A stretch of 64,000 nt of DNA from Pseudanabaena sp. (GTDB lineage Bacteria > Cyanobacteriota > Cyanobacteriia > Pseudanabaenales > Pseudanabaenaceae). The stretch spans positions 193,586 to 257,585 of the forward strand of contig QBLS01000003.1 of NCBI GenBank assembly GCA_003249015.1, given 5' to 3'. Position numbers and translations under genes: made by a program. Positions within the stretch are counted from its first letter, which is position 1. Each line of letters opens with the position of its first letter. The notes under the pieces were generated by a model, which did not search any database, was not told where the DNA came from, and saw nothing but the letters and a program-made list of their open reading frames with translations. Below are positions 44,116 to 52,675 of this stretch, piece by piece.

Positions 44116-45497
44116 ATATATTTAAGTTGTTGCAAACCCCCGACCATTTAAAGATTACACCCGAAAACCTCGAAGAGAAATTGGTGTGGTACGCGATCGT
44201 CTGGACTTTCGGAATTTATTTTATCGGCGGTTTATATGTTTTAGGAGCAATTTTGCCTTGGCTCCTATTTGGCAGATTATGTTGGCGCTGGTGGCAGCAA
44301 GATCCTGACACTCCATTAAAAGAGCGGATTCGCATTCCCATTGGCGTGTGGATGTGGGTTGGGGGCATGGTGTTAATGCAGGTGTCACTGATCATGGGAC
44401 ATTTGGACTACTACCTAGAGATGGGACAGATTATTAAATCCTCCATTGGTTGGGCGAAGGGGTGGGCAATCTTAGCGCTATTTCCGATGGCAGGATGTTT
44501 ACCAATTCGTCCGAAACTGTTGTATCGGGCGGCGGCGCTGATTTGTACGATGGTGTTTTTGTTCTCTCCCATCTTCATTGCGGCTTACTATGCCAAATTA
44601 CCTGAAAAATTATTTATCTCACCATTACAAGCGATCGGTGGGCCCGGTCCCGAATTTTTTGAATTCCGTCTTTATGAAATCGATCCTGGGGACAATACAC
44701 CGCGCTGGCGATTATTTACCCCTTGGGCTCCAGCGCTAGGATTTGTAGCCAATATTTACTTCTTTATGATTTTGCGCGAACCTTGCAAGAAGTGGAAATA
44801 CTTAGGAATTGCAGGCTGCATCATGATGTGTCAAATTTCTAAGTCCCGATTAGCCCTGCTCTGTTTGCCTGTAGTATGGATTTTAGTGGAATTGTTGTCG
44901 AGAATTTCACGACCGATCGCGTTAATGATTGCGGGGTTTATCGCTAGCACGGGAGGGGTGACTTTACCAATATTAATGGATGGAGTAGAAAGCTTTTCGG
45001 AACAATTTGCGGCTGCCCGTAAGGATTCCTCACGAGTACGCGCTGCTCTAGGCAGAATTGCGATCTATCGATGGCAAACCGAAGCTCCAATTTGGGGACA
45101 TGGCATTGTCGAGAGTGGTCCGCACATGGTGGAGTATATGCCAATTGGTTCCCATCACACTTGGTATGGACTGCTATTTGTCAAAGGAATCGTGGGCTTC
45201 GCGGCTCTAGCAGTGCCGATGATCTACAGCTTGGGGGACTTGTTGATTAAGTCACAACGCAATGATACTGCCAAACTTGGCTTAACGATGTTGTTGGTGA
45301 TCTTTCTCTATACCTTTGGCGAAAATTTGGAAATTTTAGCTTATCTATTTTGGCCGGGATTAATCGCGATCGGCATGGGATTTCTAGAACGTCCTAATGA
45401 AGATGATATAGAAGCTAGTCAAGCTTTGTTAATGGAAACGATGACGCAAACAGAAAATCAAAATAATAATCAAAATAAGGAGGAGATTACATCATGA
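44112..45497 (+). CDS. O-antigen polymerase/ligase-like (Wzy) membrane protein
   Basis: 461 residues, about ten membrane helices. The loop with RAALGRIAIYRWQTEAPIWG then HGIVESGPHMVEYMPIGSHH matches the Wzy_C/O-antigen ligase signature (G-H-G and S-H-N-x-Y/W type). The role is polymerising lipid-linked repeat units in the periplasm; ligase function is the alternative, but operon context favours polymerase. ATGA overlap on both sides. Confidence 0.82.
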   Translation: MNIFKLLQTPDHLKITPENLEEKLVWYAIVWTFGIYFIGGLYVLGAILPWLLFGRLCWRWWQQDPDTPLKERIRIPIGVWMWVGGMVLMQVSLIMGHLDYYLEMGQIIKSSIGWAKGWAILALFPMAGCLPIRPKLLYRAAALICTMVFLFSPIFIAAYYAKLPEKLFISPLQAIGGPGPEFFEFRLYEIDPGDNTPRWRLFTPWAPALGFVANIYFFMILREPCKKWKYLGIAGCIMMCQISKSRLALLCLPVVWILVELLSRISRPIALMIAGFIASTGGVTLPILMDGVESFSEQFAAARKDSSRVRAALGRIAIYRWQTEAPIWGHGIVESGPHMVEYMPIGSHHTWYGLLFVKGIVGFAALAVPMIYSLGDLLIKSQRNDTAKLGLTMLLVIFLYTFGENLEILAYLFWPGLIAIGMGFLERPNEDDIEASQALLMETMTQTENQNNNQNKEEITS

Positions 45498-46510
45498 CAT
45501 CGCCAATAAATTCTCTAGAACGCAAACCAAAAATTGTGCATCTACTCAGCGATCGCAATGTGGGCGGCATCAAAAGTACCAGTAGTAGCCTGACTAATTC
45601 ACGACTTAAAGAAAAATTTGAGTTTCTATTTCTCTCCGAAAGCGAAGCCCTCAGCAATCTATCGACAATTAAACCTGATGTGGTGATTTGGCATGATCCT
45701 TGTTCTTGGCGATCGCTATGGCGATTATTAAAACTCAGGTTCGCGACCAAATTACTCATTCATGAGCATCACTATGCTGAAAGCTTTGAACAGTGGAAAG
45801 TGCGATCGCCTTGGCGATTTCATTTAATGCTGCGTTTAGCTTATGGACTTGCCCATAAGGTTGTTGCAATTTCTCAAGGACAGCGAAAATGGATGCGATC
45901 GCATAGCCTTGTAAATCCACGGAAACTTAGCACCATTCAGCAATGTCGCACTTTAGATGAATTTCTGACCTTGCCTCTTAAATCCATTGACACAACTCTG
46001 ATATTAGGAGCCTATGGTCGGTTTGATCAGCAAAAGGGATTTGACACTTTACTGAGAGCGATGCAAAAAGTCCAAAGTTCTCAAATCCAATTGCTAGTCG
46101 GTGGCTATGGAGAGCAGGAAGAATTGTTGAAATCCTTAGCTGGTGATGACCCACGCATTCATTTTCTGGGTTCTATTTCTGATGTACCATCTTTTCTCGC
46201 AAAATGTGATGTGATCATCATTCCTTCTAATTGGGAACCTTGGGGAAATGTTTGTTTAGAATCTAAAGCCGCAGCCAAAGCAGTAATCGTCTCGAAAGTA
46301 GATGGATTAACAGAACAGGTAAATGATTGCGGCGTACTAGTTCCTGCTAATAATCCTGAGGCTCTAGCCGCAGCGATCGATCAAGTTTGCATGAAGCCGC
46401 GATCGCAACTGGAAGCATGGGGCTTACAAGGTCGCATGGATGTGCAGAATTCTTGGGAAGAATATATGACGGCATGGGAGGCGCTGCTATCAGATCTATG
46501 CAAAAACTAA
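45494..46510 (+). CDS. Glycosyltransferase family 4 (GT-B)
   Basis: 338 residues. PKIVHLLSDRNVGGIKSTSS has an acceptor-site Gly motif. LILGAYGRFDQQKGFDTLLR and the donor motif VIIIPSNWEPWGNVCLESKA, including E-x7-E, mark a retaining GT4. It adds one sugar of the repeat unit on the cytoplasmic face. It overlaps the previous gene by 4 bases, and GGAGG lies upstream. Confidence 0.92.
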   Translation: MTSPINSLERKPKIVHLLSDRNVGGIKSTSSSLTNSRLKEKFEFLFLSESEALSNLSTIKPDVVIWHDPCSWRSLWRLLKLRFATKLLIHEHHYAESFEQWKVRSPWRFHLMLRLAYGLAHKVVAISQGQRKWMRSHSLVNPRKLSTIQQCRTLDEFLTLPLKSIDTTLILGAYGRFDQQKGFDTLLRAMQKVQSSQIQLLVGGYGEQEELLKSLAGDDPRIHFLGSISDVPSFLAKCDVIIIPSNWEPWGNVCLESKAAAKAVIVSKVDGLTEQVNDCGVLVPANNPEALAAAIDQVCMKPRSQLEAWGLQGRMDVQNSWEEYMTAWEALLSDLCKN

Positions 46511-47778
46511 TCCAGTCAGTAATTGGCTTCATTCAGAAAAAACTAGCGAATCGGTTTGCCCGTAATATTGGCTGGTTAGGCTTGTCAGAAATTCTCATTC
46601 GCATCTCGCGCTTGGCTGCTACGGTGGTCTTAGCACGATGGCTGTCGGAATATGACTATGGTTTAGCGGCGCTAGTTCTCACCACCAATGAATTTGTGAA
46701 TGTGTTCACGCGCAATGGCATTTTCGATAAGCTGATCCAAGCCCAAGAAGAAGACATCGAGGAGTTATCCCAAACAGCCTATTACATTAACTGGTTTATC
46801 TGCGGTGGCTTATTTCTGATTCAATGTCTAATTGCTTTGCCGATGTCATGGATTTATAAAGATAGCCAAGTAATCCTGCCAATCTGCGCGATGGGCTTGG
46901 TTTATCTGATGCTACCGATGGGACTAATCCAAGCGGCGCGATCGCAGCGTGAAAACCGTCTCCATGTCTCGGCTTTAGCAAATGCTTTACAGATTTCTAC
47001 CGACAATATTTTGACGATGATTCTGGCTTGGCAAGGCTTTGGAATGTGGGCGATCGTCTTACCGAAAGTAATCGTCGCCCCGATTTGGGTAATTGTGCAT
47101 CGCTCCAATAATCCTTGGCGATCGACTAAATCCTTTACGCTCCATCGTTGGCAAGAAATTATCCATTTTGGGCGCAGTATTCTTGGTATCCAAATGCTTG
47201 CCACGCTCCGCAATAATCTCGATTATTTAATCGCAGGGCATTTCTTAGGAATTAAAGCCCTTGGTTTATATTACTTTGCCTTTAATGCAGGACTAGGGAT
47301 TAGCCTTAGTTTCATTACCGCCGTTGATGCGGCGCTATATCCGCACCTATGCGAAGCGAGAAGTGACCCTGCTCAATTTCGCGATCGCTATCTCCAGAGC
47401 TTCCAGTCCATCACCAAAGTAATTATTCCCATTGTCTTAGCACAGGTATTACTTGCACCGATTTATGTTCCTTTAGTATTTGGACAGAAATGGATTCCCG
47501 CAATTCCCATATTGATTCTCATTTGTCTATCGGCAATCCCGCGCCCCTATGCAAATGCAGCCTCCAAAGCACTTTGGGCGTTGGACAAACCAAGTTGGGA
47601 TTTGATTTGGAATGTGCTGTTTACAATCATTTTTGCGATCGCTATTTGTATAGGTACTATCTGGCAAATTACAGGTGTTGCAGCGGCCGTGATGCTCATT
47701 CATTGGGGGGCTATTCCCATATTTGTAATGTGGATTAAGAAATACATCACCAAGCCAAGTATTCAAGAACAAACCTAA
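46498..47778 (+). CDS. Polysaccharide flippase (Wzx/RfbX, MOP superfamily)
   Basis: The start is MQKLIQSVIGFIQKK (46498), overlapping the GT4 stop by 13 bases; an in-frame ATG at 46387 lies deep inside the GT4 gene. About 427 residues and 12 membrane helices, with the N-terminal IGWLGLSEILIRISRLAATV and LARWLSEYDYGLAAL typical of this family. It flips lipid-linked repeat units to the periplasm. It is the last gene of the overlapping run and is followed by a strong hairpin. Confidence 0.92.
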   Translation: MQKLIQSVIGFIQKKLANRFARNIGWLGLSEILIRISRLAATVVLARWLSEYDYGLAALVLTTNEFVNVFTRNGIFDKLIQAQEEDIEELSQTAYYINWFICGGLFLIQCLIALPMSWIYKDSQVILPICAMGLVYLMLPMGLIQAARSQRENRLHVSALANALQISTDNILTMILAWQGFGMWAIVLPKVIVAPIWVIVHRSNNPWRSTKSFTLHRWQEIIHFGRSILGIQMLATLRNNLDYLIAGHFLGIKALGLYYFAFNAGLGISLSFITAVDAALYPHLCEARSDPAQFRDRYLQSFQSITKVIIPIVLAQVLLAPIYVPLVFGQKWIPAIPILILICLSAIPRPYANAASKALWALDKPSWDLIWNVLFTIIFAIAICIGTIWQITGVAAAVMLIHWGAIPIFVMWIKKYITKPSIQEQT

Positions 47779-47779
47779 T

Positions 47780-47827
47780 TTAATTTGTGAGTTGTGTCGC
47801 GCAAAGCTCGACACAACTCACAAATTA
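47780..47827. terminator. Long hairpin after the flippase gene
   Basis: TTAATTTGTGAGTTGTGTCG and its complement flank GCGCAAAGCT. It probably ends the main operon transcript. Confidence 0.7.
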
Positions 47828-47867
47828 AGTAAGTGATGTTACATGAAAGTTTCTAAAACCCTCACCC

Positions 47868-47962
47868 CTAGCCCCTCTCCCGCAGGAGAGGGGAACAAGA
47901 AAATAATATGGGTTTTGCTCCCCTTCTCCTGCGGGAGAAGGGGTTGGGGGATGAGGGTTCCA
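47868..47962. repeat. CCCTCTCC/GGAGAGGGG inverted repeat
   Basis: AACCCTCACCCCTAGCCCCT to GGGGTTGGGGGATGAGGGTT, with inner CTCCCGCAGGAGAGGGGA and CTCCTGCGGGAGAAGGGG. This is a widespread cyanobacterial inverted repeat; no coding content. Confidence 0.75.
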
Positions 47963-47996
47963 CGTAAAGTCAGCAATTAATTATCGGTAATAAATC

Positions 47997-49016
47997 ATGG
48001 TCAAAGTATCAGTAATCGTCCCAGTTTATAATGTCGAACGTTTTATCGAAGAAACAGTTACATCGGTATTAAACCAAACATTTCAGGATTTTGAATTAAT
48101 CATTGTTGACGATCAATCACCCGATCGCAGTATCGAGATCTGTGAGCAGTTTAACGATCCACGTATACAGATTGTCCACCAAAAAAATCGAGGTTTAGCA
48201 GGAGCAAGAAATACAGGAATTCGTCATGCTCAAGGCGAATATATTGCCCTATTAGATAGCGATGATCTCTGGATGCCAACCAAGCTAGAAAAGCATATTC
48301 AACATTTAGAAACTCATCCTAAAGTTGGTATTAGCTTCAGCCGTTCTGCTTTTATTGATGAAGATAGTAATTCCCTCGGCACATACCAAATGCCTAAACT
48401 GACAGATATTGACGCACCACATTTACTCTGTCGCAATCCCGTTGGCAATGGTTCTGCCCCTGTGATTCGTCGTGAAGCCCTTGAAGGCATTAAGTTTCAA
48501 GACAATCTCTATGGCGAAGTGGAAGACTTCTATTTTGATGATCAATTCCGTCAGTCAGAAGATATTGAATGCTGGATTAGAATCGCCATTCAAACCAATT
48601 GGCAAATTGCAGGAATTCCCGAACCACTTACCCTCTACCGCGTCAATTCTGGCAGTCTGTCCGCCAACATGAATAAACAATTGGAATCATGGGAAAAAGT
48701 GATCGCCAAAACGCGCACCTATGCCCCTGATTTATTAGCAAAGTGGGAATCCCTCGCCCGCGCCTACCAATTCCGCTACCTCGCCCGCCGCGCCATTCGC
48801 AACAAAGACGGTAGAGCCTCCGTACAACTTATAAATCGCGCCTTGGCATGTAATTGGAAGATTTTAATTTATGAACCAATGCGATCGCTGCTGACAATTT
48901 TTGCGGCTTATTTAATCTGGGTATTACCGCGCAGTTGGTACAACAGCATCGAGAACTTTGCTCTCAAGTTGACGGGTGACAGCCAACGCAAGGCGATCGC
49001 AAAATCGAATTTGTGA
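47997..49016 (+). CDS. Glycosyltransferase family 2 (GT-A)
   Basis: 339 residues. VKVSVIVPVYNVERFIEETV, the metal motif EYIALLDSDDLW (D-x-D) and QSEDIECWIRIA are standard GT2. The C-terminal 60 residues are hydrophobic at the end (LLTIFAAYLIWVLPRSW). The last 66 codons recur as a broken copy at 52171-52368. It likely belongs to the same polysaccharide pathway though separated from it by a terminator and a repeat. Confidence 0.93.
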   Translation: MVKVSVIVPVYNVERFIEETVTSVLNQTFQDFELIIVDDQSPDRSIEICEQFNDPRIQIVHQKNRGLAGARNTGIRHAQGEYIALLDSDDLWMPTKLEKHIQHLETHPKVGISFSRSAFIDEDSNSLGTYQMPKLTDIDAPHLLCRNPVGNGSAPVIRREALEGIKFQDNLYGEVEDFYFDDQFRQSEDIECWIRIAIQTNWQIAGIPEPLTLYRVNSGSLSANMNKQLESWEKVIAKTRTYAPDLLAKWESLARAYQFRYLARRAIRNKDGRASVQLINRALACNWKILIYEPMRSLLTIFAAYLIWVLPRSWYNSIENFALKLTGDSQRKAIAKSNL

Positions 49017-49121
49017 ATCGTTATTACACGCCTGATCGCACTTAACTAGGTCACGGATGTAGCGCGACTATCCCCCACAATATTTGCCATTACAGCTTAT
49101 TGAGGATTAGAGTAGTACAGA

Positions 49122-49164
49122 TAAACTTTTGAAAGCGCAGTTCTGCCGCGCTTTCAAAAGTTTA
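49122..49164. terminator. Hairpin after the GT2 gene
   Basis: TAAACTTTTGAAAGCGC and GCGCTTTCAAAAGTTTA: perfect 17-bp stem about 105 bases past the stop. Nothing else is seen in 49017-49307. Confidence 0.6.
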
Positions 49165-49307
49165 CCTAGGGTTTAATTAAGAGCAAAGTGCTGTAATAAT
49201 ATTTGGGGACAGGGTTTAGTCATATCCCCAAATATTAGGGTAATAAGGTGATACCCATCAGCATAATGATCATGCCAACATTTAGCAAAGCAGCGTTAAC
49301 AAAGTTT

Positions 49308-49598
49308 TCATGAAGCAAAAAACTCTTCAGCTTTTAATCGATGCTCCTCAGTGACACAAGGAGTCACTGTTAAAAATGTTGTACTTGCAACAGTCGCGTC
49401 ATCAGTAAATCCAACAGCTACAATTACATCAGGTATGGCATCCGCAGGTGACAGAAAGTATGTCAGCGCAGCCAAAATGCAAAGTTTAGCTTGAATTGGA
49501 GTGCGCGGGTCAGTCATAGTGTAGAACAAGGTTACAATATCTTTAATGAATGGGACATGTCCTACAAAAGACTTACACTCTTTTAGAAAGTCATCCAT
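49308..49598 (-). CDS. YkvA/DUF1232 family small membrane protein
   Basis: 96 residues. DPRTPIQAKLCILAALTYFL and SPADAIPDVIVAVGFTDDAT are the signature of DUF1232, with one conserved hydrophobic helix and the P-x-D-x-I-P-D motif. Function is unknown. It is transcribed after 49642-50148 on the same strand, 43 bases apart. Confidence 0.9.
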   Translation of the reverse strand: MDDFLKECKSFVGHVPFIKDIVTLFYTMTDPRTPIQAKLCILAALTYFLSPADAIPDVIVAVGFTDDATVASTTFLTVTPCVTEEHRLKAEEFFAS

Positions 49599-49641
49599 CT
49601 ACTTTACTTCTCAGGTTTAGTAAGTTAAGTTATTTCAAGAT

Positions 49642-50148
49642 TTATACCCAGCCTTTAGTAGAACCAAATGGGGAAATCTGTTTTGGGTTTTGCAAGAAGA
49701 TATTATCTTTCGCCGTTTTCAAAAACATGTTGGGCTGGGAGTTAGCACAAATAGTTTCTTTCCAAACAACACGATCTAAATTCAATGAAATTAGATTTTT
49801 AACGAGGTTATCTGGAATAAGATTAGGGCGAGGAGGAACCCTAAATCCACACCAATTTGCAGCGTCAACTGAAAGGCTTACACAATCATTTACTCCTACC
49901 GTATAGTAAGCATTTTGATACTTCTGTACAAGTCTATCCGTGACTGCCCGTAAAGTAAGCTCATCAACCCAAAGACACACTGAGAACTTGATGTACTGCG
50001 ATCTATCAGAGAAATCAAGTTCTCCAACTCCCATAGGTGTACGACTCCTAGAAGGGTGAAATCCAACCCAATCTGATCTGTTCCCATAGTCTAGATTGCA
50101 AGCAGAGTGAGGCATTCCTGTCTCACTAATAACTGTTAAACTACTCAT
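49642..50148 (-). CDS. Unknown protein, possible permuted papain-fold (LRAT/NlpC-like)
   Basis: 168 residues, no signal peptide. Near the N-terminus ETGMPHSACNLDYGNRSDWV then GFHPSR has a His followed by a Y/W-G-F-x-P strand. Later YQNAYYTVGVNDCVSLSVDA with ANWCG places a Cys at the start of a helix after an aromatic strand. The order His, then Cys on a helix, is that of circularly permuted NlpC/P60 (LRAT-like) enzymes. This is fold guesswork from motifs; no named family is certain. AT-rich. It sits with DUF1232 beside a NACHT ATPase, so an effector role is conceivable. Confidence 0.55.
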   Translation of the reverse strand: MSSLTVISETGMPHSACNLDYGNRSDWVGFHPSRSRTPMGVGELDFSDRSQYIKFSVCLWVDELTLRAVTDRLVQKYQNAYYTVGVNDCVSLSVDAANWCGFRVPPRPNLIPDNLVKNLISLNLDRVVWKETICANSQPNMFLKTAKDNIFLQNPKQISPFGSTKGWV

Positions 50149-50460
50149 AGTAGAAACACCTAAGTTTGTATACTTGCACTTTCAGAAAAGCGCTACCACA
50201 CTATAACGTGACAACACTATTCTGAAAAAGGTATAAATATACTCATTTTTTGGTTATACTTATATTTAAAAGTAATCACTTACAGAGGCTAAATTAAAAA
50301 AAGATAAAAAATGAATTTTGATAATTCTTCAGGTTTTTATTAGAGGTTTATTCTGTAATGTTTTAGGTTAAAACAAAAGCTATTAAGTTTCGTAGAATTT
50401 AGATTTCAGTAAATCGCTCAGCCAAATAAAAATAATATTCAATGGATAATTCATAAAAAT

Positions 50461-52131
50461 ATGACTAACAATAATAATACTGTTCACAAAACTAATTTGA
50501 ATTTTAATAAAATTGATGAAGATCTACTAGATTGTGGAGAAAAAGAACTTACTAAAACAGAGAAGGAGTGTCTTAAATTTTTAATTGAAGGGTTGTCAGT
50601 AGATGCAATACGACAAAAACTATGTCGTGATACCACACAATCAGTTAGAACCTTAAAGTCAGATATATTTGGGAAACTTCAAACTTCTCTCATAAAGAAA
50701 GAGATTCTAAAAGACAAACAAAAAATTACGAGTGCAAATTTGATTCCTTTGTTCGAGCAAGCTGGATACAGAGTTATAGTTCAAGAAAATATGGAGACTT
50801 CTAAAAGAGTAGAATTTAATGAAGGTTTTAGGGATTGGTGGCTTAAAAAAGTTGAACAGGGATGGGGAAAGATTTGTATACTAGGTTCAGAATCTTCACA
50901 TATTCATAATTCTTATATATTTTCTAAACTATTAGATGATAAGTGTTGTGATGAAATATCTGCAATTAGTATTGAAGACTTTGTCTCTGAATTAGACAAA
51001 AATAATACAAATAAAGTATTGGTTTATGCTAGCGCAGGATATGGCAAAACTAGTCTTTTAAAATATTTAGCAGTTGAATTAAATAAACAGGAAAAATACA
51101 GTAAATATATTGCTATTCCAATTTCACTGAAACGCTATAATCAGATTTCAAATCTATCTTTGGAAGATTATATAAAGGGTTTATTTTTAGAGGTTTATCA
51201 AGAAGAAGTATCTGAACTAATAAAAAATGGAAGTGTAGTTTTTCTCTTGGATGGCTTAGATATGGATAGCGGTGAGCAAACTCAGAGGATAATCTATATG
51301 GTAACAAATCTGATTAATTCTTTTCCTAAAAGTAAATATCTAGTAACGTGTAAAAATCCAGACTATAAAATCGATGGATTTAGGCGGTTTAAACTATTAG
51401 GATTTAAAGACGAAGAGAAAAATAGGTTTATTAGAGATTGGTTGTCATTTAAATCTGGAAAACGTGTAGATAAATCCGAAGAATTTACAAAGTATGTCCA
51501 GAACATGATAGACATAGCCAAAAAAGCTGAAATGTTTACCGAAAGCCCATTACATCTATCTTTATTATGTTTAGCTCTTTATAAAAGCGAAATGGAAAAG
51601 ATAGAAGAAATTCTAAATAGTAATAATTACTTAAATTTATTTCATGAAGCAATGATAAATCTGCTTAAATGGGATGATGAACGCAGCCTTGAGGATGAAA
51701 GATTTCGTAATCTTGAGAAAGGAAGGGTTTATAAGATTATGACTGAAATTCAAAGAGAAGAGTTGTTGGGATTCATTTCACTTCAAATGATTAGAGATGG
51801 AGAACGTAATGATGTTAGAGACAAAGAGGGTATGTATTATGTAGATTCAGATATGCTCATTGATTGGATTTCTCAATGGTTGAGTGATAACTGGAATCCC
51901 AAAAGAAGTAAAAGTGATTGGTTTATCAAGGCAGAGCAAATATTACAAGATATTGAAACTCAAGATGGAATTTTAATTGATAGGGGTTATATTGGCTATT
52001 CTTTTGTACATACAGAGTTGCGAAATTACTTTGCGGCAAGAGCAATTGCTAAACAGTGTGGAAACAAAGATATTCTTGAAAATGCTATTGAGTTTATTCA
52101 ACTTAAGATGGTAAATACCCCACCACTCTGA
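50461..52131 (+). CDS. NACHT-domain STAND ATPase, C-terminally truncated
   Basis: 556 residues. Residues about 27-70 (LTKTEKECLKFLIEGLSVDA then IRQKLCRDTTQSVRTLKSDI) look like the vMAP/LuxR-type HTH found at the N-terminus of cyanobacterial STAND proteins. The NACHT core has Walker A YASAGYGKTSLLKYLA near residue 190 and Walker B VVFLLDGLDMDS near 260. A winged-helix region ends with GYSFVHTELRNYFAARAIAK, where family members normally continue into a sensor of several hundred residues. Here the last codons (VNTPPL) come from the palindromic element at 52111. Very AT-rich, no HIP1. Bacterial NACHT proteins act in phage defence; that role is inferred. Confidence 0.85.
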   Translation: MTNNNNTVHKTNLNFNKIDEDLLDCGEKELTKTEKECLKFLIEGLSVDAIRQKLCRDTTQSVRTLKSDIFGKLQTSLIKKEILKDKQKITSANLIPLFEQAGYRVIVQENMETSKRVEFNEGFRDWWLKKVEQGWGKICILGSESSHIHNSYIFSKLLDDKCCDEISAISIEDFVSELDKNNTNKVLVYASAGYGKTSLLKYLAVELNKQEKYSKYIAIPISLKRYNQISNLSLEDYIKGLFLEVYQEEVSELIKNGSVVFLLDGLDMDSGEQTQRIIYMVTNLINSFPKSKYLVTCKNPDYKIDGFRRFKLLGFKDEEKNRFIRDWLSFKSGKRVDKSEEFTKYVQNMIDIAKKAEMFTESPLHLSLLCLALYKSEMEKIEEILNSNNYLNLFHEAMINLLKWDDERSLEDERFRNLEKGRVYKIMTEIQREELLGFISLQMIRDGERNDVRDKEGMYYVDSDMLIDWISQWLSDNWNPKRSKSDWFIKAEQILQDIETQDGILIDRGYIGYSFVHTELRNYFAARAIAKQCGNKDILENAIEFIQLKMVNTPPL

Positions 52132-52171
52132 GGTATATGTATATTTTAGTAAAAAAGAATTTGATACCCCG
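52111..52171. mobile_element. Palindromic element copy at the NACHT gene end
   Basis: GTAAATACCCCACCACTCTG to TAGTAAAAAAGAATTTGATA then CCCCG matches 30346-30406. The right hairpin is cut off, and the next base begins the GT2 relic. The junction marks a recombination or insertion end. Confidence 0.65.
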
Positions 52172-52368
52172 TACAACTTGTAAATCGCGCCTTGGTAAGT
52201 AATTGGAAGATTTTAATTTATGAACCGATGCGATCGCTGCTGACAATTTTCGCAGCCTATTTAATTTGGTTACTACCGCGCAGTTTGTACAACAGCATTG
52301 AGAACTTTGCCCTCAAGCTAACAGGAGACAGTCAACGCAAGGCGATCGCTAAATCCAATTCAAGATAA
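52171..52368 (+). pseudogene. GT2 glycosyltransferase 3'-end relic
   Basis: The frame reads VQLVNRALVSNWKILIYEPM then RSLLTIFAAYLIWLLPRSLY and ends QRKAIAKSNSR-stop at 52366-52368. It matches the last 65 or so residues of the intact GT2 gene at 47997-49016 with few changes. No start and no catalytic domain remain. It is the remnant of a second GT2 gene, truncated by the palindromic element. Confidence 0.88.
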
Positions 52369-52386
52369 TATTTCTCCCTTCATATA

Positions 52387-52449
52387 GCAAAAAGCCCAAA
52401 AGATGATTGGCGGCGCTTCGCGCCGCCAATCATCTTTTGGGCTTTTTGC
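52387..52449. repeat. 63-bp perfect palindrome with GGCGGCGC core
   Basis: GCAAAAAGCCCAAAAGATGA to TCATCTTTTGGGCTTTTTGC around ATTGGCGGCGC-TTC-GCGCCGCCAAT. It contains the family-3 core plus long gene-specific arms and would be a very strong terminator. The rest of 52450-52675 is the ppsA leader, with a GGGAG ribosome site. Confidence 0.8.
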
Positions 52450-52675
52450 GAAGCTTAGTGAATAAATGTAATGCCCTACCAGTGTAGTGCTTCCATAGCC
52501 GCTATAATTATGGAGTGTCAAGGCTTTCAACAAGCTGTCTAAACCAGTCTAGAAGTCTTGATCGCAAGACCTAGGTTTCTATAAGTTACCAAGTTTCTAT
52601 TGATTGAGATTTAGGGTTGCCAGTACGATTCATACACTGATCTAATCATTAATTTGGTTAGGGAGTTAAATCATC

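Noticed and set aside
47868-47962. Attachment site or CRISPR leader before the GT2 gene
   Set aside because: It is a common cyanobacterial inverted repeat of CCCTCTCC type with no integrase or array beside it.
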